Source: Candidatus Zixiibacteriota bacterium (GTDB lineage: Bacteria; Zixibacteria; MSB-5A5; GN15; PGXB01). From it: a stretch of 38,659 bases of DNA. Under the pieces are notes generated by a model. It saw only the letters and a program-made list of their open reading frames with translations. It searched no databases and had not been told where the DNA came from. The stretch is from positions 2,908,817 to 2,947,475 of the forward strand of contig LS998015.1 of assembly GCA_900498245.1 (NCBI GenBank), in the 5' to 3' direction. Both the position numbers and the translations under genes were made by a program. Below, piece by piece: positions 1 through 8,536 of the stretch (its first letter is position 1; each line of letters starts with the position of its first letter).

Positions 1-1614
1 GACATTCATGATCCGGATAACAATATCAATAATGTAACTATCCTGCCGACAGGAACCTATAATCCCGTATCAGGAAGAGTCTGCGTAAACATCGACAGTA
101 TCGGCACCTATTGCATGATAATACAGGCCACCGATGCCTGCGGACAATTGGCCGCCGATACGGTTTGTGTGGACATCCATCTTGACGAATGCATCCATGT
201 TCAGATTGAGAAGGTCCATAATGCTTATCAGGGACATCACCAGTTGGTCGATATTCGACTCAACGGCTCAGGAAAGCAGTTGGGTGGGTTCGATTTCTTG
301 GTGGCCTATGATAATAGCGCCCTTTCGCCTGGATCCGTCCTGGGTGGTGATTTATTAAGCGACTGCGGATGGGAATATTTCACTTATCGCTTCGGATATG
401 ACGGCAATTGCACATCCTGTCCCTCGGGCCTTATCCGAATTGTCGGTATGGCCGAGACCAATAATGGAGCGTATCATCCCAGTTGCTATCTTAACGGAAG
501 AGTGGGCGTCCTGGCCTCAATAGATTTTCTTGTCACCAATAATCGCACATTTGAGTGCCAGTATGTTCCGGTCAGATTTTTCTGGGTCGATTGCGGCGAC
601 AATTCGATTTCCTCTAAAGGTGGCGACACCCTCTGGGTATCTCGCGACGTCTACGATTTCCAGAAAAACCTGATAACTGATTACAACTCCCCGTTCCCAA
701 CTTACCTTGGAGCTCAGGACTCATGCCTGGTCGGCGGCGGTTCGGGCAAACCGGCTCCTATTCGCTGTATTGATTTTATCGACGGTGGCGTTGATATCGT
801 CTGTGCCGATAGTATCGATCTCCGGGGCGATATCAATCTGAACGGTGTCGCCAATGAGATCGGCGATGCCGTGGTCTTCACCAACTATTTCATATACGGC
901 TTGAGCGCCTTTGTCGTCAATATTGAGGGTCAGATTGCCGCGACTGATGTCAATGCTGACGGTATGTCCCTGTCGGTCGCCGACCTGGTTTATCTAATCA
1001 GGGTCATCATCGGTGACGCCCAGCCGGCGGCAAAACCGAATCCCGGCGCCTATGCCCGGATTTATACCGATGATGATTTGGTGAAGGTCGAGACCAATTC
1101 ACCCCTCGGCGCAGTACTGCTGATATTCGATGGCGACGCTTGTCCGGTGCTGACGGAAGCGGCTCAGGGAATGGAAATCAAATCCAATTATGAAAACGGC
1201 ATCACCCGGGTGCTGCTCTATAGCATGACCAAAGGGCTGGCCATTAATTCGGGTGACATCCTCAAGATCAGCAGATCGGCCAAACTGGTTTCGGCCGATG
1301 CCGCCGATTACCTCGGTGCCGCAATCAGAGTCAATAGTGATCGTTTGGTTCCCGTTGATTTTTCGCTCGGACAAAACTACCCCAATCCGTTCAACCCAAT
1401 TACTACCATTGAGTTTGCATTGCCGGTGGCCGGTGAATACGAACTGGCTGTTTTCAACATTCTCGGTCAGAAGGTAGAAAGTTGGCGCAAATATGCCGAC
1501 GCCGGGTACCACCGAATCGAGTGGGATGCTTCCCGCTGTGCTTCGGGCGTATATTTCTATCGCCTGACCGCCGGAAAGTTCCAGGCGACCAAGAAGATGA
1601 TTATACTGAAATAG
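1..1614 (+). CDS. Secreted cohesin-like/dockerin protein with C-terminal sorting domain (5' truncated)
   Basis: The frame is open from base 1, so the N-terminus lies outside the window; the first internal ATG (115) is not taken as the start. Numbering from base 1, residues about 67-210 resemble a cohesin-like beta-sandwich (repeated hydrophobic strands, GGFDFLVAYDNSALSPG). Residues about 268-340 form a dockerin-like pair of calcium loops (GDINLNGVANEIGD and TDVNADGMSLSVADLVYLI). From residue 454 there is a FlgD-like/type IX-style domain with the hallmark NYPNPFNP, then a short Ig-like fold ending in YRLTAGKFQATKKMIILK. Such domains route proteins to the cell surface in FCB bacteria. The catalytic or adhesive part, if any, is missing. 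A strong hairpin terminator follows the stop. The domain calls are by eye; the sorting domain is the surest. Confidence 0.85.
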   Translation, partial: DIHDPDNNINNVTILPTGTYNPVSGRVCVNIDSIGTYCMIIQATDACGQLAADTVCVDIHLDECIHVQIEKVHNAYQGHHQLVDIRLNGSGKQLGGFDFLVAYDNSALSPGSVLGGDLLSDCGWEYFTYRFGYDGNCTSCPSGLIRIVGMAETNNGAYHPSCYLNGRVGVLASIDFLVTNNRTFECQYVPVRFFWVDCGDNSISSKGGDTLWVSRDVYDFQKNLITDYNSPFPTYLGAQDSCLVGGGSGKPAPIRCIDFIDGGVDIVCADSIDLRGDINLNGVANEIGDAVVFTNYFIYGLSAFVVNIEGQIAATDVNADGMSLSVADLVYLIRVIIGDAQPAAKPNPGAYARIYTDDDLVKVETNSPLGAVLLIFDGDACPVLTEAAQGMEIKSNYENGITRVLLYSMTKGLAINSGDILKISRSAKLVSADAADYLGAAIRVNSDRLVPVDFSLGQNYPNPFNPITTIEFALPVAGEYELAVFNILGQKVESWRKYADAGYHRIEWDASRCASGVYFYRLTAGKFQATKKMIILK

Positions 1615-1643
1615 CCCCGCCTAACCGGGCATTTAATTCTTGC

Positions 1644-1673
1644 AAGCAGGGCCATAGGGCCCTGCTTTTTTTT
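1644..1673 (+). terminator. Rho-independent terminator after the sorting-domain protein
   Basis: A perfect 10-bp stem (AAGCAGGGCC at 1644-1653 with GGCCCTGCTT at 1658-1667) closes a 4-nt loop and runs into an uninterrupted T tract. It starts 30 bp after the stop codon at 1614. Confidence 0.9.
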
Positions 1674-1863
1674 GGCCGGGCGCGATATAGCACAACTGCG
1701 AAGAGTCGATATTCTCAATAGTTGCTGATTGACAATAAGTGATCGGCCTCTATTCAGAGTCCATTGGTATTATATCCTCTAAGATACTCTTTGAAGCGGA
1801 AATCGGGAAAGGGATCAAAATCGTCAGAATCTCTCGAATGCAACTTGCGATGATCATATATAT

Positions 1864-1907
1864 ATAAAGCGGAGAGGCTGGAATCCCCCAATGCACATTT
1901 CTCCGAT
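1864..1907. repeat. tRNA-Ser 3'-end fragment (direct repeat of 8531-8548)
   Basis: Bases 1864-1881 (ATAAAGCGGAGAGGCTGG) repeat 8531-8548 exactly and in the same orientation. In the intact tRNA-Ser this word covers the acceptor-stem 3' strand, the discriminator, part of the T arm and six flanking bases. After one mismatch the similarity fades. A short CTCCG at 1901-1905 recalls the other acceptor strand, but no complete tRNA can be folded. It is either a decayed gene copy or an attachment-site-like duplication. The rest of the 1674-2120 interval shows no gene or clear promoter. Confidence 0.6.
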
Positions 1908-2077
1908 CTATTGCACACAATGAAATGCGGCGCAACCCCGAAAAGCCCCGGCGATTTAGTTTTTGAGTTTAGTTTTGTCTATTTTGATGCATGATAGGCA
2001 CAGATGGATCACGGCTTTGCCTGGACGTACTGCAATCATTTCACATATCATGTCCAAAAATGTGATTCCGTCATACT

Positions 2078-2093
2078 TTCCCCTACGGGGGAA
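2078..2093 (-). other. Hairpin with UNCG-type loop downstream of the kinase gene
   Basis: TTCCCC (2078-2083) pairs with GGGGAA (2088-2093) across a four-base loop, TACG on the plus strand. It lies about 28 bp past the stop of the minus-strand kinase gene. There is no clear U tract, so it may be a weak terminator or an mRNA 3'-end stabiliser. Confidence 0.4.
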
Positions 2094-2120
2094 GGGACTT
2101 CGGATAGCGGTCCGGATCGA

Positions 2121-4529
2121 TTACATCGCATTTGAATCAGGAATCGAAATAACGTCAAAGAAGTGAGGATCCAGAGCCGCTTCTTTTTCCGATGGTCCGG
2201 CATGCTCCGCGAAGGACTTTTCCAGAAATTCGCGAGCCCTAATTCTATCATCCATTAAGGCATACGCTCGCGCCATGTTATATAGAATTGATCCATCAAT
2301 TGACGGATTGACATCCAATTTTGATATTGTTGCTTGTGAAAGTGACCATTCTCCCGCACCGGCATATGCCATGGCAAGATAGGATACGAAATTTGCATTA
2401 TCTTTATCCTGATCCGACAATTCAACTATTTCCTCAATCGCCAAATTGAAATGGTTGACTGCCTGTGTCTTTTTATCCTGCAGTTTATCAATCAAACCAA
2501 GGAAGTAATTGGCCACAAAAGAGAAACATCCTGCTTTGATGGCATTATTGAATTGCCTCCGGGCATTATCAAAATCTCTCATTAAAAGGTGAACATATCC
2601 GGCATCAATTTGGGCGCTGGGGTCGCCCTTATATTTGACAGCCAGAAGCAAATTGGCCAGGGCCGGCTCCAGAACTCCCAGTTTGAGATAAACCAGTCCC
2701 AAATTATAGTAAGCCCTGCCATAATCGGGCGCCAGTTCCAAAGCCCGATTAAGAGTGGCCATGGCCGGTGTATACTTCTTTAAATCCATATTAATGAGAC
2801 TCAGAAGAAGCAGAGTCTCCAAATCATTGGGGGCATATTTCAGGGAAAAGTTCGCCCAATATAGGGACCGATCATGATCTCCCACCAGTTCCTTAAGCCA
2901 GGCCAGCGTCCTGTATCCGATTGCATATTTGGGGTTAATGTCAATGGCCTTAAGTAGGGACTTTTCTGCCTTCTCATATTCACCCACAAACATGTAGAAT
3001 CTTCCGAGGGATCGATGGGCGTCGGCCAAATCAGGGGCGATCTCGATGGCCTTAAACGCTTCCTCTCTGGCCTGACTGATTTTGAGGGAACTCCGGTCAT
3101 AATAGGCCATATATTGGAAAGCATATAAATCTGAGAGACCGGCATGTGCATAGGCCAAATTTTCATCTACTTCCAGGGCCCTTTTAAACATCTTTTCAGC
3201 CAATTCCAGGTCATCGGGTTTGTTAGTCTGATAGTAGCTGCGGCCCTTCAGGTAAAAATCATAGGCGGCAATATCTGTTTGAAAATAATCGGTCACCTCG
3301 GGTGAACTCGACCCAGTACTTTCAGCAAATTTCAGCGCAATTTCACCGGCAATATTTGATAGTACTGCAAAAACCTCATTCATAGATGAAATGTATTCCT
3401 TGGAGAACACAATTTTATTCCCCCGATCGCCGTGGATCTTTATATAGAATTTCAATTTGCCTTCCCATTGAAGCAATGTCCCGGAAACCACAAAATCGGA
3501 ACGGCATTTTTCGAAAAGTTCCCTGATGTTTCTCGTGTAGATAGTGGATGGCTCGGCGGAAATTATCAAATCGGTGCGGCGGGAAATTTCATTGATTAAT
3601 TCTTCTGTGAATCCCTCGCAAAGGTTATCCCAATTGACGTCGCCCGAGAGATTTTTCAGATCTATTACAGTGACGGTTTGAGGGGGTAGTTTCTTTATGG
3701 TGTCCAGGCATGTCACGTCGCCGCGGATACATTTATTAAGAGCAGTGATGAATTCCTCAATGCGCTGAAACCGTTCAGATGGTTGTTTGCAGAGAAGACC
3801 GACCACCAAACCATCAAACCATTTAGGGAGATCTCGATTGAATTCAGACAGCAGGGCCGGGTTCTCATGAAGTATGGAGTAAAGAATGGCGGCCGGATAA
3901 TCGCCGTCAAAAGGGCGTCGGCCGCTCAGGATTTCATAAATTATGGTACCAAAACTAAAGAGATCCGAAGCATACGAAATCGTTCCGCCCGTCAGTTGCT
4001 CGGGGGCGAGATAATACAGGGTTCCTTCGACATTGCCATATTTATCGACACTATCGGCATTCACTTCCTTAGCCAGACCGAAATCAAGGATTTTGACCGT
4101 TCCTTCCGGGGTGACTTTTATATTCTGAGGTTTGAGATCCCGATGCAGTAATCCCGCCATGTGCGCCGCCTTTAGCCCATCGGCAATCTGGGAGATCAGA
4201 TTGACTTTCGCCGGGAAATCGCAATGGAGGGCAAAATCGGCGAGCGTCACACCATCCACAAATTCCAGGGCGATATAGGAGGTCTCATCGAAATTATTAT
4301 ATTCCAGAACGCGGACTACATGAGGAGATTCGATTCGGGAAGCCTTTCTGGCTTCGGCCTTAAGTTTGTCTTGATATTCGGGGGATCGGGCATACTGCGG
4401 TTTCAAAATCTTAAGAGCCACCTCCGAGTTCCGGTCGATATCTCTGGCCCTATAGACTATCCCCTTTGCTCCTTCCCCGATGATATCCAGGATGTCATAA
4501 TGCCCAAAATGAGAACCTTGAATTAGCAT
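2121..4529 (-). CDS. Hanks-type Ser/Thr protein kinase with TolB/FlgO-like domain and TPR repeats (soluble)
   Basis: The N-terminal kinase domain (about residues 10-270) has a glycine loop (GEGAKGIVY), the ATP-binding Lys40 (VALKIL), the catalytic loop HRDLKPQN (Asp131), DFG (Asp149), an APE-type motif (LAPEQL) and the DLFSFG segment, so it should be active. Residues about 285-400 resemble the FlgO/TolB-N-like module that often follows such kinases (TVIDLKNLSGDVNW, then FTEELINEIS). About 420-780 is a run of TPR units, for example YAHAGLSDLYAFQYMAYYDR. No transmembrane segment separates kinase and TPRs, unlike the paralogue at 22026-24581, so it is probably cytoplasmic. The ATG at 4529 has no clear Shine-Dalgarno site. 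It is divergent from a GAF-PP2C phosphatase, suggesting opposed kinase/phosphatase roles; substrates are unknown. Confidence 0.93.
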   Translation of the reverse strand: MLIQGSHFGHYDILDIIGEGAKGIVYRARDIDRNSEVALKILKPQYARSPEYQDKLKAEARKASRIESPHVVRVLEYNNFDETSYIALEFVDGVTLADFALHCDFPAKVNLISQIADGLKAAHMAGLLHRDLKPQNIKVTPEGTVKILDFGLAKEVNADSVDKYGNVEGTLYYLAPEQLTGGTISYASDLFSFGTIIYEILSGRRPFDGDYPAAILYSILHENPALLSEFNRDLPKWFDGLVVGLLCKQPSERFQRIEEFITALNKCIRGDVTCLDTIKKLPPQTVTVIDLKNLSGDVNWDNLCEGFTEELINEISRRTDLIISAEPSTIYTRNIRELFEKCRSDFVVSGTLLQWEGKLKFYIKIHGDRGNKIVFSKEYISSMNEVFAVLSNIAGEIALKFAESTGSSSPEVTDYFQTDIAAYDFYLKGRSYYQTNKPDDLELAEKMFKRALEVDENLAYAHAGLSDLYAFQYMAYYDRSSLKISQAREEAFKAIEIAPDLADAHRSLGRFYMFVGEYEKAEKSLLKAIDINPKYAIGYRTLAWLKELVGDHDRSLYWANFSLKYAPNDLETLLLLSLINMDLKKYTPAMATLNRALELAPDYGRAYYNLGLVYLKLGVLEPALANLLLAVKYKGDPSAQIDAGYVHLLMRDFDNARRQFNNAIKAGCFSFVANYFLGLIDKLQDKKTQAVNHFNLAIEEIVELSDQDKDNANFVSYLAMAYAGAGEWSLSQATISKLDVNPSIDGSILYNMARAYALMDDRIRAREFLEKSFAEHAGPSEKEAALDPHFFDVISIPDSNAM

Positions 4530-4611
4530 ACCGATCCGATTAAAACAGGTTGTGTCGCCCTATGGCCCCAAAAACAGATATTGCGCCCGACCAAAAATTC
4601 ATTAAATTCAG

Positions 4612-4638
4612 TTGGGCCATCTGTCAGTTAAATATAAT
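4612..4638 (+). promoter_or_regulatory. Candidate promoter of the GAF-PP2C gene
   Basis: A perfect TATAAT lies at 4633-4638, with a poor -35 candidate TTGGGC at 4612-4617 (15-bp spacer). A start site about 7 bp after the -10 would leave only about eight bases before the ATG at 4653, implying a nearly leaderless mRNA. Confidence 0.4.
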
Positions 4639-4652
4639 TGGGCAAAATTCAT

Positions 4653-5957
4653 ATGCCAAGCAGTTTCGAATCGGAATCGGATCGCCTCAAAAGGGCCATG
4701 GACGAATTGGTCGCTCTCAACCGGATAGCCAATGCCATAAATTCCCTCATGTCGGTTGAGGATATTTCGCGCGTTATTATCGATAGTTGCCTCGGACGGA
4801 TAAAGGCCTCGCAGGGGGCCATATTTCTGCTTGATGAGACTGAAAAACAGGCCGACAAAATGGTGACATTCTCCCGAGGGTTTGCGACCGAGGAAGAACG
4901 AACGGCTTTTCATCTCAATATCGGTTTGACAGGATGGATGATTAAGAATAACGATATATTTCTCTGCAATGATGTTACGTCCGATCGGTTCCTCGGAAAA
5001 TTGCATCTGTCCCGGTCCGGAATACATTCCTTACTATCGGCCCCGCTCCTGACCCATCGGGGACTGATAGGCCTGCTGGTTCTGTTCAATAAGAAGAAAG
5101 GCGGCTTCGCTGAAGATGACCGGCGCTTTTTGGGGATTGTCGGAACGCAGGTGGCGAGAGTTATTGAAAACGCTCGTTTGCGAGAGAAAGAGCTGAGGCT
5201 GATTCAATTGGAAGAGGAATTAAGGGTGGCTCACCGAATACAGGAAGGTTTCCTGCCCAAGGAGGATTTAAACCTGAAGGGATGCCAGGTATGCGGGATA
5301 AACTTGCCGGCCAAAGACGTGGGTGGCGACTTTTACGATTACATCAAAATTGATGAGGACAGGCACTTTTTTTCCATTGGTGATGTCTCCGGCAAAGGTG
5401 TTCCGGCCGCCCTATTAATGTCAAACATCCAGGCTTTTTTCCGCTCCCAGGTTCTAAAAGGAACGGACGTCAATCTAATCAATCTGGCTGAAGGCCTCAA
5501 TAATATGATTTGCCAATATGGGCAAAAAGGGCAACCGGAAACACTTCAATTTGTCACTGCAATTTTCGGTCAGTATAATTGTCAAACCGGTTTGCTTCGC
5601 TATATCAACGGAGGTCATCCGGCGCCCATAATAATTCGGAAGAATAATTTCCTCTTTGAACCCGGGCTTCCCGACCTGATAGTCGGGGTTGTCGCCCAAT
5701 ACCAGTTTACGGTTCGCGAAATTCCGCTGCAAGCCGGCGATACGGTTTTTCTTTATTCCGATGGGGTCACGGAAGCATTTAGTCCTGACGGGACGATGTT
5801 CGGAGAGGAAAAATTGATGGAAGCCATTAAGAGTTGCAATAGAGATGAATTGCCGTGCCTTTGCCGCGCGCTGTTGGAAAAAGTCTCGATGCACTGCCAA
5901 AATCTGCCCCGTTCCGATGATATAACCATGCTGGCTATGAAAATCCTTAACGATTGA
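4653..5957 (+). CDS. GAF-domain PP2C-type (SpoIIE/RsbU-like) Ser/Thr phosphatase
   Basis: Two parts are visible. An N-terminal GAF sensor domain spans about residues 15-175 (IANAINSLMSVEDISRVII through LIGLLVLFNKKKGGFAEDD). A short helical linker leads to a SpoIIE-type PP2C phosphatase domain (about 195-433). The metal-binding aspartates are in GGDFYDYI, SIGDVSGKG, YSDGVTEA and SDDITMLAMKI, so the enzyme looks intact. This family dephosphorylates phosphoserine/threonine proteins, classically anti-sigma antagonists in partner-switching. The ATG at 4653 is preferred to an in-frame TTG at 4638 because the TTG overlaps the TATAAT box. Neither has a Shine-Dalgarno site. The gene is divergent from the kinase-TPR gene. 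No anti-sigma or STAS antagonist is nearby. The GAF domain resembles that of the sigma54 activator at 20385. Confidence 0.92.
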   Translation: MPSSFESESDRLKRAMDELVALNRIANAINSLMSVEDISRVIIDSCLGRIKASQGAIFLLDETEKQADKMVTFSRGFATEEERTAFHLNIGLTGWMIKNNDIFLCNDVTSDRFLGKLHLSRSGIHSLLSAPLLTHRGLIGLLVLFNKKKGGFAEDDRRFLGIVGTQVARVIENARLREKELRLIQLEEELRVAHRIQEGFLPKEDLNLKGCQVCGINLPAKDVGGDFYDYIKIDEDRHFFSIGDVSGKGVPAALLMSNIQAFFRSQVLKGTDVNLINLAEGLNNMICQYGQKGQPETLQFVTAIFGQYNCQTGLLRYINGGHPAPIIIRKNNFLFEPGLPDLIVGVVAQYQFTVREIPLQAGDTVFLYSDGVTEAFSPDGTMFGEEKLMEAIKSCNRDELPCLCRALLEKVSMHCQNLPRSDDITMLAMKILND

Positions 5958-6033
5958 TTTCGCCCGGTAAACAGTCTGAATATCCGATAGGGACCCAGCT
6001 AAAACTCTAGAAATCATGGGCCCAAATAATCAA

Positions 6034-6061
6034 TTTACAATTGTAAAGATCTAATTGTAAA
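6034..6061. promoter_or_regulatory. Palindrome plus extra half-site, candidate operator
   Basis: TTTACAATTGTAAA (6034-6047) is a perfect 14-bp palindrome, and AATTGTAAA recurs at 6053-6061, 14 bp downstream of its first copy (6039-6047). The pattern suits a dimeric regulator with an additional half-site. It lies in the 320-bp gap between the phosphatase gene and the dockerin-protein gene, about 110 bp before the candidate promoter. Confidence 0.4.
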
Positions 6062-6153
6062 TACTAGTTTTGAGGCTGATTTCTGGTGCTCTTAAATCCA
6101 AAATCTGTGCGCTGAAGCGAGTAATCTACCGCACTACCACCCCAAATGGCGGC

Positions 6154-6181
6154 TTGACAAGTCCCGAAAATGTCTTATCTT
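6154..6181 (+). promoter_or_regulatory. Candidate sigma70-type promoter of the dockerin protein
   Basis: A consensus TTGACA (6154-6159) is followed after 16 bp by TATCTT (6176-6181). A start near 6188 would give a leader of about 90 nt before the ATG at 6280. Confidence 0.4.
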
Positions 6182-6279
6182 TCGGTGGGTTTGAGCACGC
6201 CCTTCAGGTCGCAATTTGAAAAATTCTTGCCTGATATTTTGTTAAACTGATTTCTTCTTATGACTCCTAAGGAGGAAAT

Positions 6280-8385
6280 ATGCGTTTAATGCTCATTCCT
6301 ATTTTGATCGGCACGCTTCTATTTCCGGCGATTTCCACCGGTGAAAATGCCAATCAGCCAAAGACTATTTCCGAAAGTGATAATGCCGCAACCACAACAA
6401 TGGTCGGCCGCGCCCCCTATGTCTGCGGCGATGCCAACAACAGCGGCAGCGTCCAACTTGCGGATATATCTTATTTATACAACTTTATATTGGGCTCAGG
6501 CGCTTCACCAGTCGATTATCTGGCGGGCAATGCCGATGGAGTGGCCGGCCCCGACACGATCGTCAATATCGCCGACTGCTCGTATCTTATTAATTACATT
6601 TATTATATGGGTCCGGCCCCATTCGGTTGCAGCAATACTGGCGAAAATTGGCAAACCGTTGCGGGTAATAAAATCCGGGTCGGAGCACAGCCCTATACGG
6701 CCTATCCCGGAAATGATTCGGTGGCCATCCCGGTCTACATAACGAATTCCTCTTCTTTAACCGGCTTGACCGCGGGATTTCATTATACCACAACGGAAGA
6801 GTATAAAATTACATCTGTCGATTGGACCGGATCGGTCTTTTCGCCGGATTTCAACCGCAGTGCCAAGTTCGATACCATTGGCGCTACCGTCCTTTTCGGT
6901 GGACTGTACATGATGTCAAGTCTATCGGCGCAAAACGATGCCCTTTTGGTCAAGTTAAACGCCCGATCGATAGGAAACGGCGGAACCGGCAAGATCTCGC
7001 TGGAAAAAGCGTTCGTCCGGCCGGCCGGGGAATTCATATTTGTAAGCGGCGGATCCATTATCGTTCCTGATGTCGACTATTCCGTCGATTCTTTCAAGGT
7101 TATCAATCTTGATGACGACGGTCCGGGATCGCTTCGATTTGCAATTACCAATGCCAATGCCTCCATGGGACTTGATACAATTGACTTTTCCGTTTCAGGA
7201 ATGATTTCGCTGGCCACGTCTCTTCCGGCTTTTATCGATGACAGCACAGTGATTCTGGGTTCGACGGCGCCGAGCGGCGATTACTCTGTAATTGTCGACG
7301 GTTCCGGTCTATCCGGGGGCAATTGCATGGTTCTGCAAAGCCGTAATTGCAGGATTGAGGGATTGACATTCCGGAACTTCCCGGCCAATGCCATATCTAT
7401 AACCGGACCTCTGACCGCATATAATACTATAACCAATAATCTGTTTTATGATAATACCGATCTTGGCATCGACCTCAACAATGACGGGGTTACCATAAAT
7501 GATCCCGGCGACGCTGACTCTGGCCCCAACGACCTTCTGAACTATCCCGAGGTCGATTCGGTTTATATAAACCCCGACAGTTCTTTTATTATTTATGGCC
7601 GTTCGGCTGGCAAATCCCGGATCGAGTTCTTTGTGGCTCACCCGGCCGGAGATCCGATAAAACCGGCCGATCCGTCAGGACATGGGGAGGCCTATTCATA
7701 TATAGGATTTACAGCCGCCGATCCCACAGGGGCTTTCACCAACACCATTCCCAATTCAGTCAAACAGTTTTCAATAATCAGCACCACGGCCACCGATACG
7801 CTGGGCAACACGTCCGAATTCAGTGATAATTTCACTCTGACCCCAGGGCCGCTAATCGTGGTCGCTTATTCTCCGGTTAATCTGAAGGTCACCGATCCGG
7901 ATGGCTACTATATTGGCAAGGATGCCGATGGAAATCTCACCCAAACGCTAATTCCGGCAACGTACGTTGAGATTGTTAATGATTCGATCAATATTCCTCA
8001 TCCCATCTGGGGGCGCTATACGATTGAGATAATTGCTGAAACCGCGGCCCCTCCTAATTCCTATTATGGTGCAGGCATAAGGATTGACGGCTCCAACGAA
8101 TGCATGGTCAAATGGAACGAGCCGGTTCCCGATCCCGGACAGACCGATACCGTGACATATAATGTCGAGGAAGGCTATCATTATCTCAATGCCGATGCTA
8201 ACGACAATGGAACGTTAAACATTCTGGATGTTTCCTTTTTAATAAATTATCTCTATCGGCACGGTCCGGAACCGTATCCGCTGGAGGCCGGTGACGCCAA
8301 CTGTAACGGAAAAATAAACATTCTGGATGTTTCCTTCCTGATCAGTTACCTTTACAAACATGGCCCGGAGCCATGCAGACAATAA
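6280..8385 (+). CDS. Secreted protein with dockerin-like domains at both ends, cohesin-like and beta-helix-like regions
   Basis: The ATG at 6280 follows a perfect TAAGGAGG (6268-6275). The N-terminus is a typical signal peptide (MRLMLIPILIGTLLFPAIS). Residues about 47-117 form a dockerin-like domain (CGDANNSGSVQLADISYLYN, NADGVAGPDTIVNIADCSYL). About 128-268 is a cohesin-like sandwich. About 271-430 begins with the CSLREA-like pattern VINLDDDGPGSLRFAI and continues with short repeats typical of a right-handed beta-helix. The C-terminus (about 634-698) is a second dockerin-like pair (NADANDNGTLNILDVSFLIN, GDANCNGKINILDVSFLISY). It is extracellular or surface-exposed, and a role in assembling or binding surface proteins is inferred. 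There is no C-terminal sorting domain, unlike the protein at 1-1614. No catalytic motif was recognised. Confidence 0.85.
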   Translation: MRLMLIPILIGTLLFPAISTGENANQPKTISESDNAATTTMVGRAPYVCGDANNSGSVQLADISYLYNFILGSGASPVDYLAGNADGVAGPDTIVNIADCSYLINYIYYMGPAPFGCSNTGENWQTVAGNKIRVGAQPYTAYPGNDSVAIPVYITNSSSLTGLTAGFHYTTTEEYKITSVDWTGSVFSPDFNRSAKFDTIGATVLFGGLYMMSSLSAQNDALLVKLNARSIGNGGTGKISLEKAFVRPAGEFIFVSGGSIIVPDVDYSVDSFKVINLDDDGPGSLRFAITNANASMGLDTIDFSVSGMISLATSLPAFIDDSTVILGSTAPSGDYSVIVDGSGLSGGNCMVLQSRNCRIEGLTFRNFPANAISITGPLTAYNTITNNLFYDNTDLGIDLNNDGVTINDPGDADSGPNDLLNYPEVDSVYINPDSSFIIYGRSAGKSRIEFFVAHPAGDPIKPADPSGHGEAYSYIGFTAADPTGAFTNTIPNSVKQFSIISTTATDTLGNTSEFSDNFTLTPGPLIVVAYSPVNLKVTDPDGYYIGKDADGNLTQTLIPATYVEIVNDSINIPHPIWGRYTIEIIAETAAPPNSYYGAGIRIDGSNECMVKWNEPVPDPGQTDTVTYNVEEGYHYLNADANDNGTLNILDVSFLINYLYRHGPEPYPLEAGDANCNGKINILDVSFLISYLYKHGPEPCRQ
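8216..8336 (+). repeat. 22-bp exact direct repeat within the C-terminal dockerin
   Basis: The 22-bp words at 8216-8237 and 8315-8336 are identical and 99 bp (33 codons) apart. Both encode the NILDVSF part of the two calcium-binding segments. Synonymous sites are identical as well, so the two dockerin halves look recently duplicated or gene-converted. Confidence 0.85.
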
Positions 8386-8404
8386 AATTGCAGCTGGATT
8401 AGAA

Positions 8405-8437
8405 AAAAACGATGGCTGCGAAGCCATTCCTTTTTTA
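8405..8437 (+). terminator. Rho-independent terminator after the dockerin protein
   Basis: ATGGCT (8412-8417) pairs with AGCCAT (8422-8427) around a GCGA loop of GNRA type, followed by TCC and six T residues. An A-rich run precedes the stem, so it could also act on the minus strand. Confidence 0.8.
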
Positions 8438-8536
8438 TTGGTGTCACCTAAAAAATCAGGCCGGGATGGTGCACCCGAACAGCCGCCGCCTAACCACCTG
8501 TCAATAGATAAGTTATGGGAACGATAAAAAATAAAG

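Noticed and set aside
1963-2166. 67-codon plus-strand ORF at the 3' end of the kinase gene
   Set aside because: It overlaps the kinase coding end on the opposite strand, has no Shine-Dalgarno site and shows no motif.
6105-6150. tRNA-like stretch on the minus strand (GGGGTGGTAGTGCGGTAG)
   Set aside because: It resembles a tRNA 5' part, but no acceptor, anticodon and T stems can be paired together, and no T-loop GTTCGA-type sequence is present.
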